Assembly (NCBI GenBank): GCA_002840095.1
Contig: PGZL01000005.1
Coordinates: 248,001 to 312,000, forward strand
Direction of reading: 5' to 3'
DNA length: 64,000 nt
DNA from: Gammaproteobacteria bacterium HGW-Gammaproteobacteria-1
GTDB lineage: Bacteria; Pseudomonadota; Gammaproteobacteria; Thiohalomonadales; Thiohalomonadaceae
This document shows positions 17,891 to 24,827 of this stretch, one piece after another (within the stretch, counting starts at the first letter, position 1; each line of letters starts with the position of its first letter). A program made the translations under genes and the position numbers. The notes under the pieces were generated by a model. That model was not told the origin of the DNA and did no database searches. It saw only the letters and a list, made by a program, of their open reading frames with translations.

Positions 17891-18568
17891 TTATTCAGAA
17901 TTAACTTTATTAATTGATTTGTGCGCTATAAACAGGCCGCAACCCAGTGCGCGATGGGGCCCCAGTCCCCGCTGCTGCAGGGTTACGGCATCCTCGGGCG
18001 GCAGGTCGGCAACCATCAGGCTGCGCACAAAAATCGGCCCCTCCGGGGTTTCAAAGTGGTGCGGTATACCCGCCAGCACCTTCTTGAACCGCAGTCCCAT
18101 GGCGCGCATCTCCTGCACGGCCTCGGCCACGAACTGCTCCTCGTCCTGTCCTTCGGGCGCCGCAATATAGCGGGAGTACAACGTGGCTGCGGGGCTGAGA
18201 TGCACCACGCGAGCCTCGCCCACCACCATGGCATTGCCGGCGATATCGAGGGTCTGTCCCGTCAGGGCACGCGCATTTTCCACTCTATCCCGGGCCAGAC
18301 GCAAGACGAGAGGCGTGCGGCGTGACAGATAGAGCAGGTCGGCCGCCCCCGAAGGGCGCTCCCAGCCGTTGCCGGAATCGGCCACGTGTATCAGGTGCAG
18401 GCCGTCACTGGGCTCGTCCCCGAACCAGGGCAGCGCGCGGCGCACCGCCATGGCCAGAGGATAGGCGTGATCCACCGGCAGGGTACGGCAATCAATGCTG
18501 AACGCCAGATCGACCACGTCGTCCGGGACGGTGTAGGCCTTGTTCTGTATGTCCTCTTGCCAATACAT
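17891..18568 (-). CDS. Cas6/Cmx6-like (RAMP superfamily) protein, stand-alone
   Basis: The 225-residue protein matches the Cmx6 (type I-MYXAN Cas6) pattern as I remember it. It has DLAFSIDCRTLPVDHAYPLA at the N terminus, RRTPLVLRLARDRV and VVHLSPAATLYSRYI in the middle, and the glycine-rich loop LGPHRALGCGLFIAHKS at the end. Cas6 proteins cut CRISPR-repeat RNA; His34 lies where a catalytic histidine could be. No CRISPR array or other cas gene occurs in this window. Only three bases separate its start from the stop of the preceding gene, implying translational coupling. Between a gene of unknown function and a DsrC paralogue, it is more likely tied to sulfur metabolism than to defence; that is inference. 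Confidence 0.75.
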   Translation of the reverse strand: MYWQEDIQNKAYTVPDDVVDLAFSIDCRTLPVDHAYPLAMAVRRALPWFGDEPSDGLHLIHVADSGNGWERPSGAADLLYLSRRTPLVLRLARDRVENARALTGQTLDIAGNAMVVGEARVVHLSPAATLYSRYIAAPEGQDEEQFVAEAVQEMRAMGLRFKKVLAGIPHHFETPEGPIFVRSLMVADLPPEDAVTLQQRGLGPHRALGCGLFIAHKSINKVNSE

Positions 18569-18571
18569 GGC

Positions 18572-19288
18572 TTAGTCGCTCGGCAACTGGTCGCGCAGGG
18601 TATCGCGATCGAACCACCAGCTATCGGGTACCAGCACATCCAGCACCTTGCCCAGGCGCGGCAGAACCTTGGCGGGATCATTGAGCTCCAGCCGTTCCAC
18701 CCAGAAGTCGAAGATATCCTTGTTGTCCACCACTTCGCTGTGCTTCTTGGCCACTTCGGCCAGCATCCCGGCGGTAAAGAACTTGAGATCCTCCCGCTGC
18801 TTGCCGGTGGCGCGCAGCTCCACCAGATAGGCCGCCGCCGCCGCCGGGATGGCAGCTGCATCGGCCTTGGGCGGGGTCTCCTGCACCAGATGCTTGAGCA
18901 TCAGCACCGAAAGTTCGGGGTCGATGGGATAGGTAACGGCAAGCCACACACCGTGAGCCAGGGCCTTGATGGCATCGTCCCGCTCACACTGATAGATGAT
19001 GTCGCAGCCCTGCACCGCCTGCTCCCACAACCGGGCCTCCAACGCCTGCCGGAAACTGTCATGGCCCAGCTGCCAGGCCTCCTCGCCGCGTTCCAGGTCG
19101 AGCAGTATGTAGCCGATGTCATTGCGCAGGGTCAGACGCTGGGCCAGCGGCGCCGTGGCCGGGAGCTGCGCCAGTTCGGCCTCAAGCTGCGCCAGGCGGG
19201 CTTCTTCGGGCTGGCGCGGGCGGACGGCGTCGGAGGCGCATTCCGCCTCGCCCTGAACGGCTTCGTTTTCCAGTTGCAGATATTTCAC
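18572..19288 (-). CDS. conserved hypothetical protein in dsr-divergent operon
   Basis: The 238-residue protein starts at GTG 19288, with AGGA 8 bases upstream. It is acidic and helical. A coiled-coil-like N terminus (residues 20-45) is followed by segments such as LTLRNDIGYILLDLERGEEAW that resemble TPR-like helical hairpins. The C terminus is rich in Trp, Asp and Pro (VLVPDSWWFDRDTL). No signal peptide, membrane segment or catalytic motif was recognised. It is translated just ahead of, and probably coupled to, the Cas6-like gene, and follows a 59-residue protein by 36 bases. It could be a scaffold or partner for the Cas6-like protein. Function unknown. Confidence 0.65.
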   Translation of the reverse strand: MKYLQLENEAVQGEAECASDAVRPRQPEEARLAQLEAELAQLPATAPLAQRLTLRNDIGYILLDLERGEEAWQLGHDSFRQALEARLWEQAVQGCDIIYQCERDDAIKALAHGVWLAVTYPIDPELSVLMLKHLVQETPPKADAAAIPAAAAAYLVELRATGKQREDLKFFTAGMLAEVAKKHSEVVDNKDIFDFWVERLELNDPAKVLPRLGKVLDVLVPDSWWFDRDTLRDQLPSD

Positions 19289-19324
19289 GCGATAATCCTG
19301 TAATTGAGCGGAGGTAGACCGGGG

Positions 19325-19504
19325 TCAGGAGGTAAACGCGGCCTCGAGCCGGTCTTCCCAGTTTTCCGGCGTGTTCTCATAGGTCGGCTTGACGTCGATA
19401 CGGAAAAACATCTCGCCCCTGGCCCGCTGGCGCACCATCTCCACAAGATCTTCAAAGTCGTCCAGCTGCGGATTCTGGATCATGATTTCACTCAGATAAA
19501 GCAT
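19325..19504 (-). CDS. 59-residue conserved-looking small protein, first gene of dsr-divergent operon
   Basis: A 59-codon frame runs from ATG 19504 to TGA 19325, with GGAAGAG just upstream as ribosome site. The peptide starts MLYLSEIMIQNPQLDDFEDL and ends ENWEDRLEAAFTS. It is acidic and free of Cys. It fills the space before the 238-residue gene (36-base gap) and has the GC pattern of a coding frame. It is the first gene transcribed away from dsrA. I know no family for it. Confidence 0.55.
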   Translation of the reverse strand: MLYLSEIMIQNPQLDDFEDLVEMVRQRARGEMFFRIDVKPTYENTPENWEDRLEAAFTS

Positions 19505-19763
19505 CTCTTCCCTCGCCGTGCCGATGGCCCCTGGAACAGGCAGGCACTATATATGTGTGGCGCCCCCGCATCCTTCAAGCCCCGCGGTCTGAGCGGGTGG
19601 CCGTCGGTACGGGAAAATAGTTAAGATAATCGCTATGTATTGATATTGAACCCGATGCAGGGCCGGCGAACAAGCCGCCATTTGCGATGCAGCTCACACC
19701 CGGAACCGCGATCAGCCCGTAGCAGGCCCGTTACACTCAACATTATATGTGCCTCGTAATATA

Positions 19764-19777
19764 TTGATTATTATCAT
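19764..19777. promoter_or_regulatory. FNR/ANR-like box
   Basis: TTGAT-TATT-ATCAT matches the FNR consensus TTGAT-N4-ATCAA at nine of ten fixed positions. It lies in the AT-rich core, about 285 bases before dsrA and about 260 before the leftward operon, so it could control either direction. Binding is inferred from sequence only. Confidence 0.5.
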
Positions 19778-19851
19778 AATAATAATGTTTTTATAGACTT
19801 ATAAGCCATATTCCATAGATATTTTGTATATCCCATTCAGGATAGCTCCAT

Positions 19852-19867
19852 CCCCCCCCTCCCCCCC
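19852..19867. repeat. C8-T-C7 homopolymer tract in the dsr leader
   Basis: Eight C residues, one T and seven C residues in a row form a strongly asymmetric tract about 195 bases upstream of dsrA. The minus strand is G7-A-G8, able in principle to form a quadruplex. Such runs change length by slippage. Confidence 0.8.
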
Positions 19868-19961
19868 ATCGGAAGGATACTTTGCTTCATAATGAACTTC
19901 TAAACTTCGCGCCATGTTGAAAAGGACCGTGTGGTTTCGTCCTCTTCAGACAGGTAGTTGT

Positions 19962-19989
19962 GCCCGGCGACGAATGTGCGGCGTCGGGC
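19962..19989 (+). promoter_or_regulatory. hairpin in the dsrA leader
   Basis: GCCCGGCG pairs with CGTCGGGC (one G-T pair) around a 12-base loop, 72 bases before the dsrA start. There is no following T tract, so it is not a simple terminator. It may affect message stability or processing. Confidence 0.4.
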
Positions 19990-20061
19990 CAGATGGGCGG
20001 TCAAGGTACCTATCCTCCGGCCACCCCGAAACCCAACAGATCTCTGACGGGAGAATGACTA

Positions 20062-21318
20062 ATGGCTACTAAGATGCATAACACCCCGATGCTGGACCAG
20101 CTGGAGAGCGGCCCGTGGCCGTCCTTCGTTACCGGCCTGAAGCGCCTGGCTAACGACGAGGGCAAGCCCTACGCCGATATGATGAAGGACCTGCTCGGTC
20201 AGCTGGAAACCTCCTACACCACCCGTAAGGGCTACTGGAAGGGCGGTACCGTTGGCGTGGTCGGTTACGGCGGCGGCGTCATTCCCCGCTTCACCGAGCT
20301 GCTGGACGAGAACAAGAAGCCCCTGTTCCCGAAGGCTGCCGAGTTCCACACCCTGCGTATCATGCCGCCCGCCGGCATGCACTACACCACCGACATCATG
20401 CGCAAGTTCTGCGACGTGTGGGACAAGTACGGCTCCGGCCTGATTGCCTTCCACGGCCAGTCCGGCGACATCATGTTCCAGGGCTGCACCACCGAGAACG
20501 TCCAGCCGGCGTTCGACGAAATGAATGAAATGGGCTTCGACCTGGGTGGCGCCGGCCCCGCCGTGCGTACCGGCATGTCCTGCGTCGGTGCCGCTCGCTG
20601 CGAGCACTCCTGCGCCAACGAGCAGCGCATTCACCGCACCCTGGTGAACCGCTTCCTCGACGACATGCACCGCCCGGCCCTGCCGTACAAGTTCAAGTTC
20701 AAGGTTTCCGGCTGCCCCAACGACTGCATGAACTCCATCCAGCGCGCTGACCTGGCCACCATCGGCACCTGGCGCGACGACATGAAGGTCGACCAGGCCG
20801 AAGTGAAGAACTTCGTCAACGCCAAAGGCCGCAAGTACGTCATCGACAACGTCATCACCCGTTGCCCGACCCAGGCCCTGAGCCTGAACGACGACGACAC
20901 CCTGGCTGTCGACAACAAGAACTGCGTCCGCTGCATGCACTGCATCAACGTCATGACCAAGGCGCTGTCCCCCGGCGACGACAAGGGCGTAACCCTGCTG
21001 GTGGGCGGCAAGCGCACTCTGAAGATCGGCGACCTGATGGGCACCGTCGTGGTTCCCTTCATGAAGCTCGAGACCGACGAGGACTACGAAGCTCTGGAAG
21101 AGCTGGCCGGCAACATGATCGACTTCTTCGCCGAAAACGCCCTGGAACACGAGCGTACCGGTGAGATGATCGAGCGTATCGGCCTGGTCAACTTCCTCGA
21201 AGGTATCGGCGTCGAAATCGATCCCAACATGATCACCAACCCGCGTATGAACCCGTACGTGCGTATGGATGGCTGGGACGACGAGGCCCAGAAGTGGTTC
21301 GAGCGTAAGGCTGGCTAA
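20062..21318 (+). CDS. dsrA: reverse dissimilatory sulfite reductase, alpha subunit
   Basis: The 418-residue protein is DsrA. With DsrB it forms the cytoplasmic alpha2-beta2 siroheme enzyme, which in sulfur oxidizers oxidizes DsrC-bound sulfur toward sulfite. The siroheme-coupled [4Fe-4S] cysteines are Cys174, Cys180, Cys218 and Cys222 (spacing x5, x37, x3). A ferredoxin-like domain inserted near residues 280-310 has NCVRCMHCINVM. The oxidative direction is inferred from dsrEFH and dsrL in the same operon, which sulfate reducers usually lack in this form. Codon use is very restricted, as in highly expressed genes. GGGAGA precedes the ATG. Confidence 0.98.
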   Translation: MATKMHNTPMLDQLESGPWPSFVTGLKRLANDEGKPYADMMKDLLGQLETSYTTRKGYWKGGTVGVVGYGGGVIPRFTELLDENKKPLFPKAAEFHTLRIMPPAGMHYTTDIMRKFCDVWDKYGSGLIAFHGQSGDIMFQGCTTENVQPAFDEMNEMGFDLGGAGPAVRTGMSCVGAARCEHSCANEQRIHRTLVNRFLDDMHRPALPYKFKFKVSGCPNDCMNSIQRADLATIGTWRDDMKVDQAEVKNFVNAKGRKYVIDNVITRCPTQALSLNDDDTLAVDNKNCVRCMHCINVMTKALSPGDDKGVTLLVGGKRTLKIGDLMGTVVVPFMKLETDEDYEALEELAGNMIDFFAENALEHERTGEMIERIGLVNFLEGIGVEIDPNMITNPRMNPYVRMDGWDDEAQKWFERKAG

Positions 21319-21339
21319 CAGATCAGTCCCATAGCGACG

Positions 21340-21371
21340 GCGGGGCGTCCCGGGCAACCGGTACGCCCCGC
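21340..21371 (+). promoter_or_regulatory. strong hairpin between dsrA and dsrB
   Basis: A perfect nine-base-pair stem (GCGGGGCGT, 21340-21348, with 21363-21371) continues, after one mismatch, as CCGG/CCGG closed by a GCAA tetraloop of the GNRA type. No T tract follows, so it is better read as a stability or processing element than as a terminator. Confidence 0.7.
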
Positions 21372-21414
21372 AAACTAAATAACGACGAATTTCTGAGTGT
21401 AATTGGAGGTAATT

Positions 21415-22485
21415 ATGTCTGCACCTCGCATGCCCATCGAGAGTGGTGTACCGGATCCGTTCCCGTATATGCACCCCACGCTGAAGAAGAACTTCGGCCA
21501 GTGGAAGTATCACGATCGTCCGCGCCCCGGCGTTCTGCACCACGTCGCCAAGACCGGTGAGGAAGTCTGGACCGTGCGCGCCGGTACCCAGCGCCAGATG
21601 GACACCTACACCATCCGCAAGCTGATGGACATCGCCGACCAGTTCGCTGACGGCTATGTGCGCTTCACCATCCGTTCCAACATCGAGTACATGGTTACCG
21701 ACGAGAAGAAGGTCCAGCCGCTGATCGACAAGCTGCAGGCCGAAGGCTTCCCCGTCGGCGGCACCGGCAACTCCGTGTCCATGATCTCCCACACCCAGGG
21801 CTGGCTGCACTGCGACATCCCCGGCACCGACGCCTCCGGCGCCGTGAAGGCCCTGATGGATGAGCTGTACCACGAGTTCACCCACGAAGAGATGCCGAAC
21901 CGCGTGCGCATGACCACCTCCTGCTGCCAGATCAACTGCGGCGGCCAGGGTGACATCGCCATCAACATCCAGCACACCAAGCCGCCCAAGATCAACCATG
22001 ACCTGGTGGCCAACGTGTGTGAGCGTCCGTCCGTTGTGGCCCGTTGCCCGGTAGCGGCCATCCGCCCGGCCATGGTCAACGGCAAGCCCTCGCTGGAAGT
22101 CGACGAGAAGAAGTGCATCTGCTGCGGCGCCTGCTTCCCGCCCTGCCCGCCGATGCAGATCAACGATCCGGAGCACTCCAAGCTGGCCATCTGGGTCGGC
22201 GGCAAGAACTCCAACGCCCGTTCCAAGCCGACCTTCCACAAGCTGGTCGCCGCTGGTATCCCCAACAACCCGCCGCGCTGGCCTGAAGCCGCCGCTGTGG
22301 TGAAGAACATCCTGGGTGCCTACAAGAAGGATGCCAAGGACTACGAGCGTATGAACGAGTGGATCGACCGTATCGGTTGGCCGCGCTTCTTCGAGCTGAC
22401 CGGCCTGCCGTTCACCAAGTACCACATCGACAACTGGCGTGGTGGCCGCGTGAACCTCAACGCCTCTGCTCACATCCGCTTCTGA
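21415..22485 (+). CDS. dsrB: reverse dissimilatory sulfite reductase, beta subunit
   Basis: The 356-residue protein starts at ATG 21415, with GGAGGT at 21405-21410. DsrB supplies the catalytic siroheme of the sulfite reductase. The siroheme/FeS region has TTSCCQINCGGQGD and later CERPSVVARCP. The inserted ferredoxin domain carries KCICCGACFPPCPPM. Length and motifs match other oxidative-type DsrB. It follows dsrA after a 96-base gap that holds a stable hairpin, and precedes dsrE by 24 bases. Confidence 0.98.
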   Translation: MSAPRMPIESGVPDPFPYMHPTLKKNFGQWKYHDRPRPGVLHHVAKTGEEVWTVRAGTQRQMDTYTIRKLMDIADQFADGYVRFTIRSNIEYMVTDEKKVQPLIDKLQAEGFPVGGTGNSVSMISHTQGWLHCDIPGTDASGAVKALMDELYHEFTHEEMPNRVRMTTSCCQINCGGQGDIAINIQHTKPPKINHDLVANVCERPSVVARCPVAAIRPAMVNGKPSLEVDEKKCICCGACFPPCPPMQINDPEHSKLAIWVGGKNSNARSKPTFHKLVAAGIPNNPPRWPEAAAVVKNILGAYKKDAKDYERMNEWIDRIGWPRFFELTGLPFTKYHIDNWRGGRVNLNASAHIRF

Positions 22486-22509
22486 TAAACGGATAAAAGG
22501 AAGAGGTCC

Positions 22510-22902
22510 ATGAAGTTTACGATTCAGGTTAACGAAGGCCCGTACACTCATCAGGCATCTGATACGGCGTACAACTTCGCCACCGCAGCGCTGGCGGCAG
22601 GACACGAAATCTATCGCGTGTTCTTCTATCACGACGGCGTCAACAACGCGACCCGTCTGACCACTCCGCCGCAGGATGATCGCAACGTGATCAACCGCTG
22701 GAGTGAGCTGGCTGCCAAGCACAGCCTCGATCTCGTTGTATGCGTAGCCGCGGCCCAGCGCCGCGGCATCGCTGACGCCGATGAGGCCCGGCGCAATGGC
22801 AAGAACGCCGACAACATCGCTCCCGGTTTCCGGATCTCCGGTCTGGGCCAGCTGATCGAGGGCGGTATTCAAGCCGATCGCCTCGTCGTGTTTGGCGATT
22901 GA
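22510..22902 (+). CDS. dsrE: sulfurtransferase subunit DsrE
   Basis: The 130-residue protein is the catalytic subunit of the DsrE2F2H2 sulfur-transfer complex, which receives sulfane sulfur (from TusA in known systems) and hands it to DsrC. Cys78 in DLVVCVAAAQRRG is at the same number as the essential cysteine of Allochromatium DsrE. The end, GLGQLIEGGIQADRLVVFGD, is typical. AGGAAGAGG precedes the ATG. The presence of dsrEFH is a genomic marker of sulfur oxidation. Confidence 0.97.
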   Translation: MKFTIQVNEGPYTHQASDTAYNFATAALAAGHEIYRVFFYHDGVNNATRLTTPPQDDRNVINRWSELAAKHSLDLVVCVAAAQRRGIADADEARRNGKNADNIAPGFRISGLGQLIEGGIQADRLVVFGD

Positions 22903-22918
22903 TACGGGAGAGAGTGTG

Positions 22919-23308
22919 ATGAGTGACGAAGAAATGATGGAAGGCGGCGTGCAGAAGAAGTTCTGCTATGTGAACCGCACGGCTCCGTACGGTACGGTTT
23001 ACGCGCTGGAAGCTTTGGAAGTGGTGCTGATCGGCGCCGCCTTCGAGCAGGACGTCTCCGTAGTCTTTATGGACGACGGCGTATTCCAGCTCGCCAAGGG
23101 GCAGGATACCGCCGGTATCGGCATGAAGAACTTCTCCCCCACCTACCGTGCGCTCGAGATGTACGACGTTGAAAAACTGTACGTCTCCAAGGAGTCGCTG
23201 GAAGAGCGTGGCCTGAGCGAAGACGACCTGCTGGTGGACGTCGAAGTGAAGACCGCGGCTGAAATCCGCGACCTTATGGAAGAGCAGGACGTGCTCCTGA
23301 CCTTTTAA
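22919..23308 (+). CDS. dsrF: sulfurtransferase complex subunit DsrF
   Basis: The 129-residue protein starts at ATG 22919 (ribosome site GGGAGAG). It has the DsrE/F fold, with APYGTVYALEALEVVLIGAAF and a long acidic C-terminal half. The only cysteine, in KKFCYVNRT, is in the N-terminal strand and not at the DsrE active position, in line with DsrF being structural in the hexamer. It follows dsrE by 16 bases and precedes dsrH by 14. Confidence 0.97.
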   Translation: MSDEEMMEGGVQKKFCYVNRTAPYGTVYALEALEVVLIGAAFEQDVSVVFMDDGVFQLAKGQDTAGIGMKNFSPTYRALEMYDVEKLYVSKESLEERGLSEDDLLVDVEVKTAAEIRDLMEEQDVLLTF

Positions 23309-23322
23309 CCGGGGAAGACGAA

Positions 23323-23622
23323 ATGCTGCATACCGTAAATAAGTCGCCGTTTCAGAAGAACACCTTTGAAAGCTGCATCAAGCACGCTGCAAAAGGCAGC
23401 GCCGTCCTGTTGATCGAGGATGGCGTCTACGCTGCACTGAAGGGCACCTCCGTGTCCGCCGAAGTGCAGCAGGCCATGGGTGATATCACCTTTTACGCCC
23501 TGGAGCCGGATGTTAATGCTCGTGGTCTGAAGGGCAAAGTGATGGATGGTGTCAATCTGGTCGATTACGCCGGGTTTGTTGACCTGACCGTCAAGTTTGA
23601 TCGTGTTCAATCCTGGCTGTAA
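23323..23622 (+). CDS. dsrH: sulfurtransferase complex subunit DsrH
   Basis: The 99-residue protein is the smallest subunit of DsrEFH. The conserved cysteine is Cys18 in TFESCIKHA (Cys20 in Allochromatium numbering, from memory). The typical segments VLLIEDGVYAAL and VNLVDYAGFVDLTV are present. It acts with DsrE and DsrF in the cytoplasm. dsrC follows after 39 bases. Confidence 0.97.
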   Translation: MLHTVNKSPFQKNTFESCIKHAAKGSAVLLIEDGVYAALKGTSVSAEVQQAMGDITFYALEPDVNARGLKGKVMDGVNLVDYAGFVDLTVKFDRVQSWL

Positions 23623-23661
23623 GCCTATTCATTCAATCCAACTGATTGAGGAGATAATGTC

Positions 23662-23997
23662 ATGGGTACTATGACTGCTGGTGGTAAGACTGTAGAAGTC
23701 GATGAGGAAGGTTACCTGGTCAACATCAACGACTGGAACCGCGATATCGCTGTGGAGCTGGCCAAGTCCGAGAACGTCGAGATGACCGACTCCCACTGGG
23801 AAGTTATCGACTTCCTGCGCGAGTACTACAACGAGTACCAGATCGCTCCCGCTGTCCGCGTTCTGACCAAGGCCATCGGCAAGAAGCTTGGCCCTGAGAA
23901 GGGCAACAGCAAGTACCTGTACGAGCTGTTCCCGTACGGTCCCGCCAAGCAGGCCTGTAAGATCGGTGGCCTGCCGAAGCCGACCGGCTGCATCTAA
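23662..23997 (+). CDS. dsrC: sulfur-carrier protein DsrC
   Basis: The 111-residue protein is a true DsrC. Its flexible C-terminal arm KQACKIGGLPKPTGCI holds both redox cysteines, Cys99 and Cys110. They carry the sulfur as persulfide or trisulfide between DsrEFH, DsrAB and DsrMKJOP. A strong GAGGAGA ribosome site precedes the ATG. A hairpin followed by T residues lies just after the stop, so dsrC may be expressed above the downstream genes. Compare the Cys-less paralogue at 17507. Confidence 0.98.
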   Translation: MGTMTAGGKTVEVDEEGYLVNINDWNRDIAVELAKSENVEMTDSHWEVIDFLREYYNEYQIAPAVRVLTKAIGKKLGPEKGNSKYLYELFPYGPAKQACKIGGLPKPTGCI

Positions 23998-24007
23998 GTT
24001 GCGCCCT

Positions 24008-24035
24008 GGGGGGCGCTTGCGCCCCCCACCCTTTT
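24008..24035 (+). terminator. terminator-like hairpin (attenuator) between dsrC and dsrM
   Basis: GGGGGGCG (24008-24015) pairs with CGCCCCCC (24020-24027) around a CTTG loop, followed by ACCCTTTT. The T run is short, so partial termination is likely. This would favour dsrABEFHC over the membrane-complex genes. Confidence 0.65.
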
Positions 24036-24061
24036 CAATTCTCTAGCGAGGGTCGATACGA

Positions 24062-24790
24062 ATGTCGTTCCTGACAGTGCTCTACGCACTCTTGTTCTAT
24101 ACCGCCACGGCGTTATTCATCGTCGGCCTGGCCTACAAGATTCGCCAGTACGCCACGACGCCCGCACCGCTCAAGATTCCCACCACACCTGCGCCGACCA
24201 CTACCAGTGGCGTGGTGTTGCGCATGGCCCGCGAGGTCGTGCTGTTTGAAAGCCTGTTCAAGGGCACCAAGTGGACCTGGCTTTTCGGTTGGATGTTCCA
24301 TGTATCCCTGGCCCTGGTTATCCTGCGCCACTTCCGCTATTTCCAGGAGCCGGTCTGGGGGATCATCACCTTCATCCAGCCGTTCGGCATGTACGCCGGC
24401 TTCTTCATGGTCCTGGGCCTGCTCGGTCTGTGGGCGCGCCGCATCTTCGTCGAGCGCATCCGCTATATCAGCGGGCCATCCGACCACCTGATGCTCGCCC
24501 TGCTGGTCGGCATCGGCGCCTCCGGCCTGATGATGAAGTTCGTCAAGCACACGGACATCGTTTCGGTAAAGGCCTTCTTCCTCGGCCTGATGCGCTTCGA
24601 TCTGCAACCCCTGCCCGCCGATGCGCCGCTGCTGGTACACCTCGGTCTGGTTGCCGCGTTGCTCATCATCTTTCCTTTCAGCAAGCTGCTGCATGCCCCC
24701 GGGGTATTCTTCAGCCCGAGCCGCAACCAGGTCGATAACCCGCGTGAACGCCGCCATCTGGCGCCGTGGGCCGCCGAGCTGGACAAGTAA
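24062..24790 (+). CDS. dsrM: DsrM, membrane cytochrome b subunit of DsrMKJOP
   Basis: The 242-residue protein is a NarI-like integral membrane cytochrome b with about five to six membrane helices; the first covers about residues 3-25. Histidines in the helices (for example VSLALVILRHFRYF and MLALLVGIGASGLMMKFVKH) are candidate heme ligands. It passes electrons between DsrK and the quinone pool. The start lies 64 bases after dsrC, beyond the attenuator-like hairpin. Length is that of the short DsrM form. Confidence 0.96.
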   Translation: MSFLTVLYALLFYTATALFIVGLAYKIRQYATTPAPLKIPTTPAPTTTSGVVLRMAREVVLFESLFKGTKWTWLFGWMFHVSLALVILRHFRYFQEPVWGIITFIQPFGMYAGFFMVLGLLGLWARRIFVERIRYISGPSDHLMLALLVGIGASGLMMKFVKHTDIVSVKAFFLGLMRFDLQPLPADAPLLVHLGLVAALLIIFPFSKLLHAPGVFFSPSRNQVDNPRERRHLAPWAAELDK

Positions 24791-24827
24791 CCGAACTTTA
24801 GCGCTTTGAACGTATAAGGAGAAACGC

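Larger units (their letters stand above)
19505..20061. promoter_or_regulatory. 557-base divergent control region of the dsr operon
   Basis: This spacer separates the start of the leftward small-protein operon from dsrA. From left to right it holds an AT-rich core (19740-19840), an FNR-like box (19764-19777), a C8-T-C7 tract (19852-19867), TTGCTT and CATAAT elements (about 19880-19895), and a leader hairpin (19962-19989) before the dsrA ribosome site GGGAGA. No gene is seen within it. Confidence 0.7.

Noticed and set aside
20059-22872. Long minus-strand open frame (about 940 codons) opposite dsrA-dsrB-dsrE
   Set aside because: Same codon-bias shadow; it crosses three real genes and has no family resemblance.
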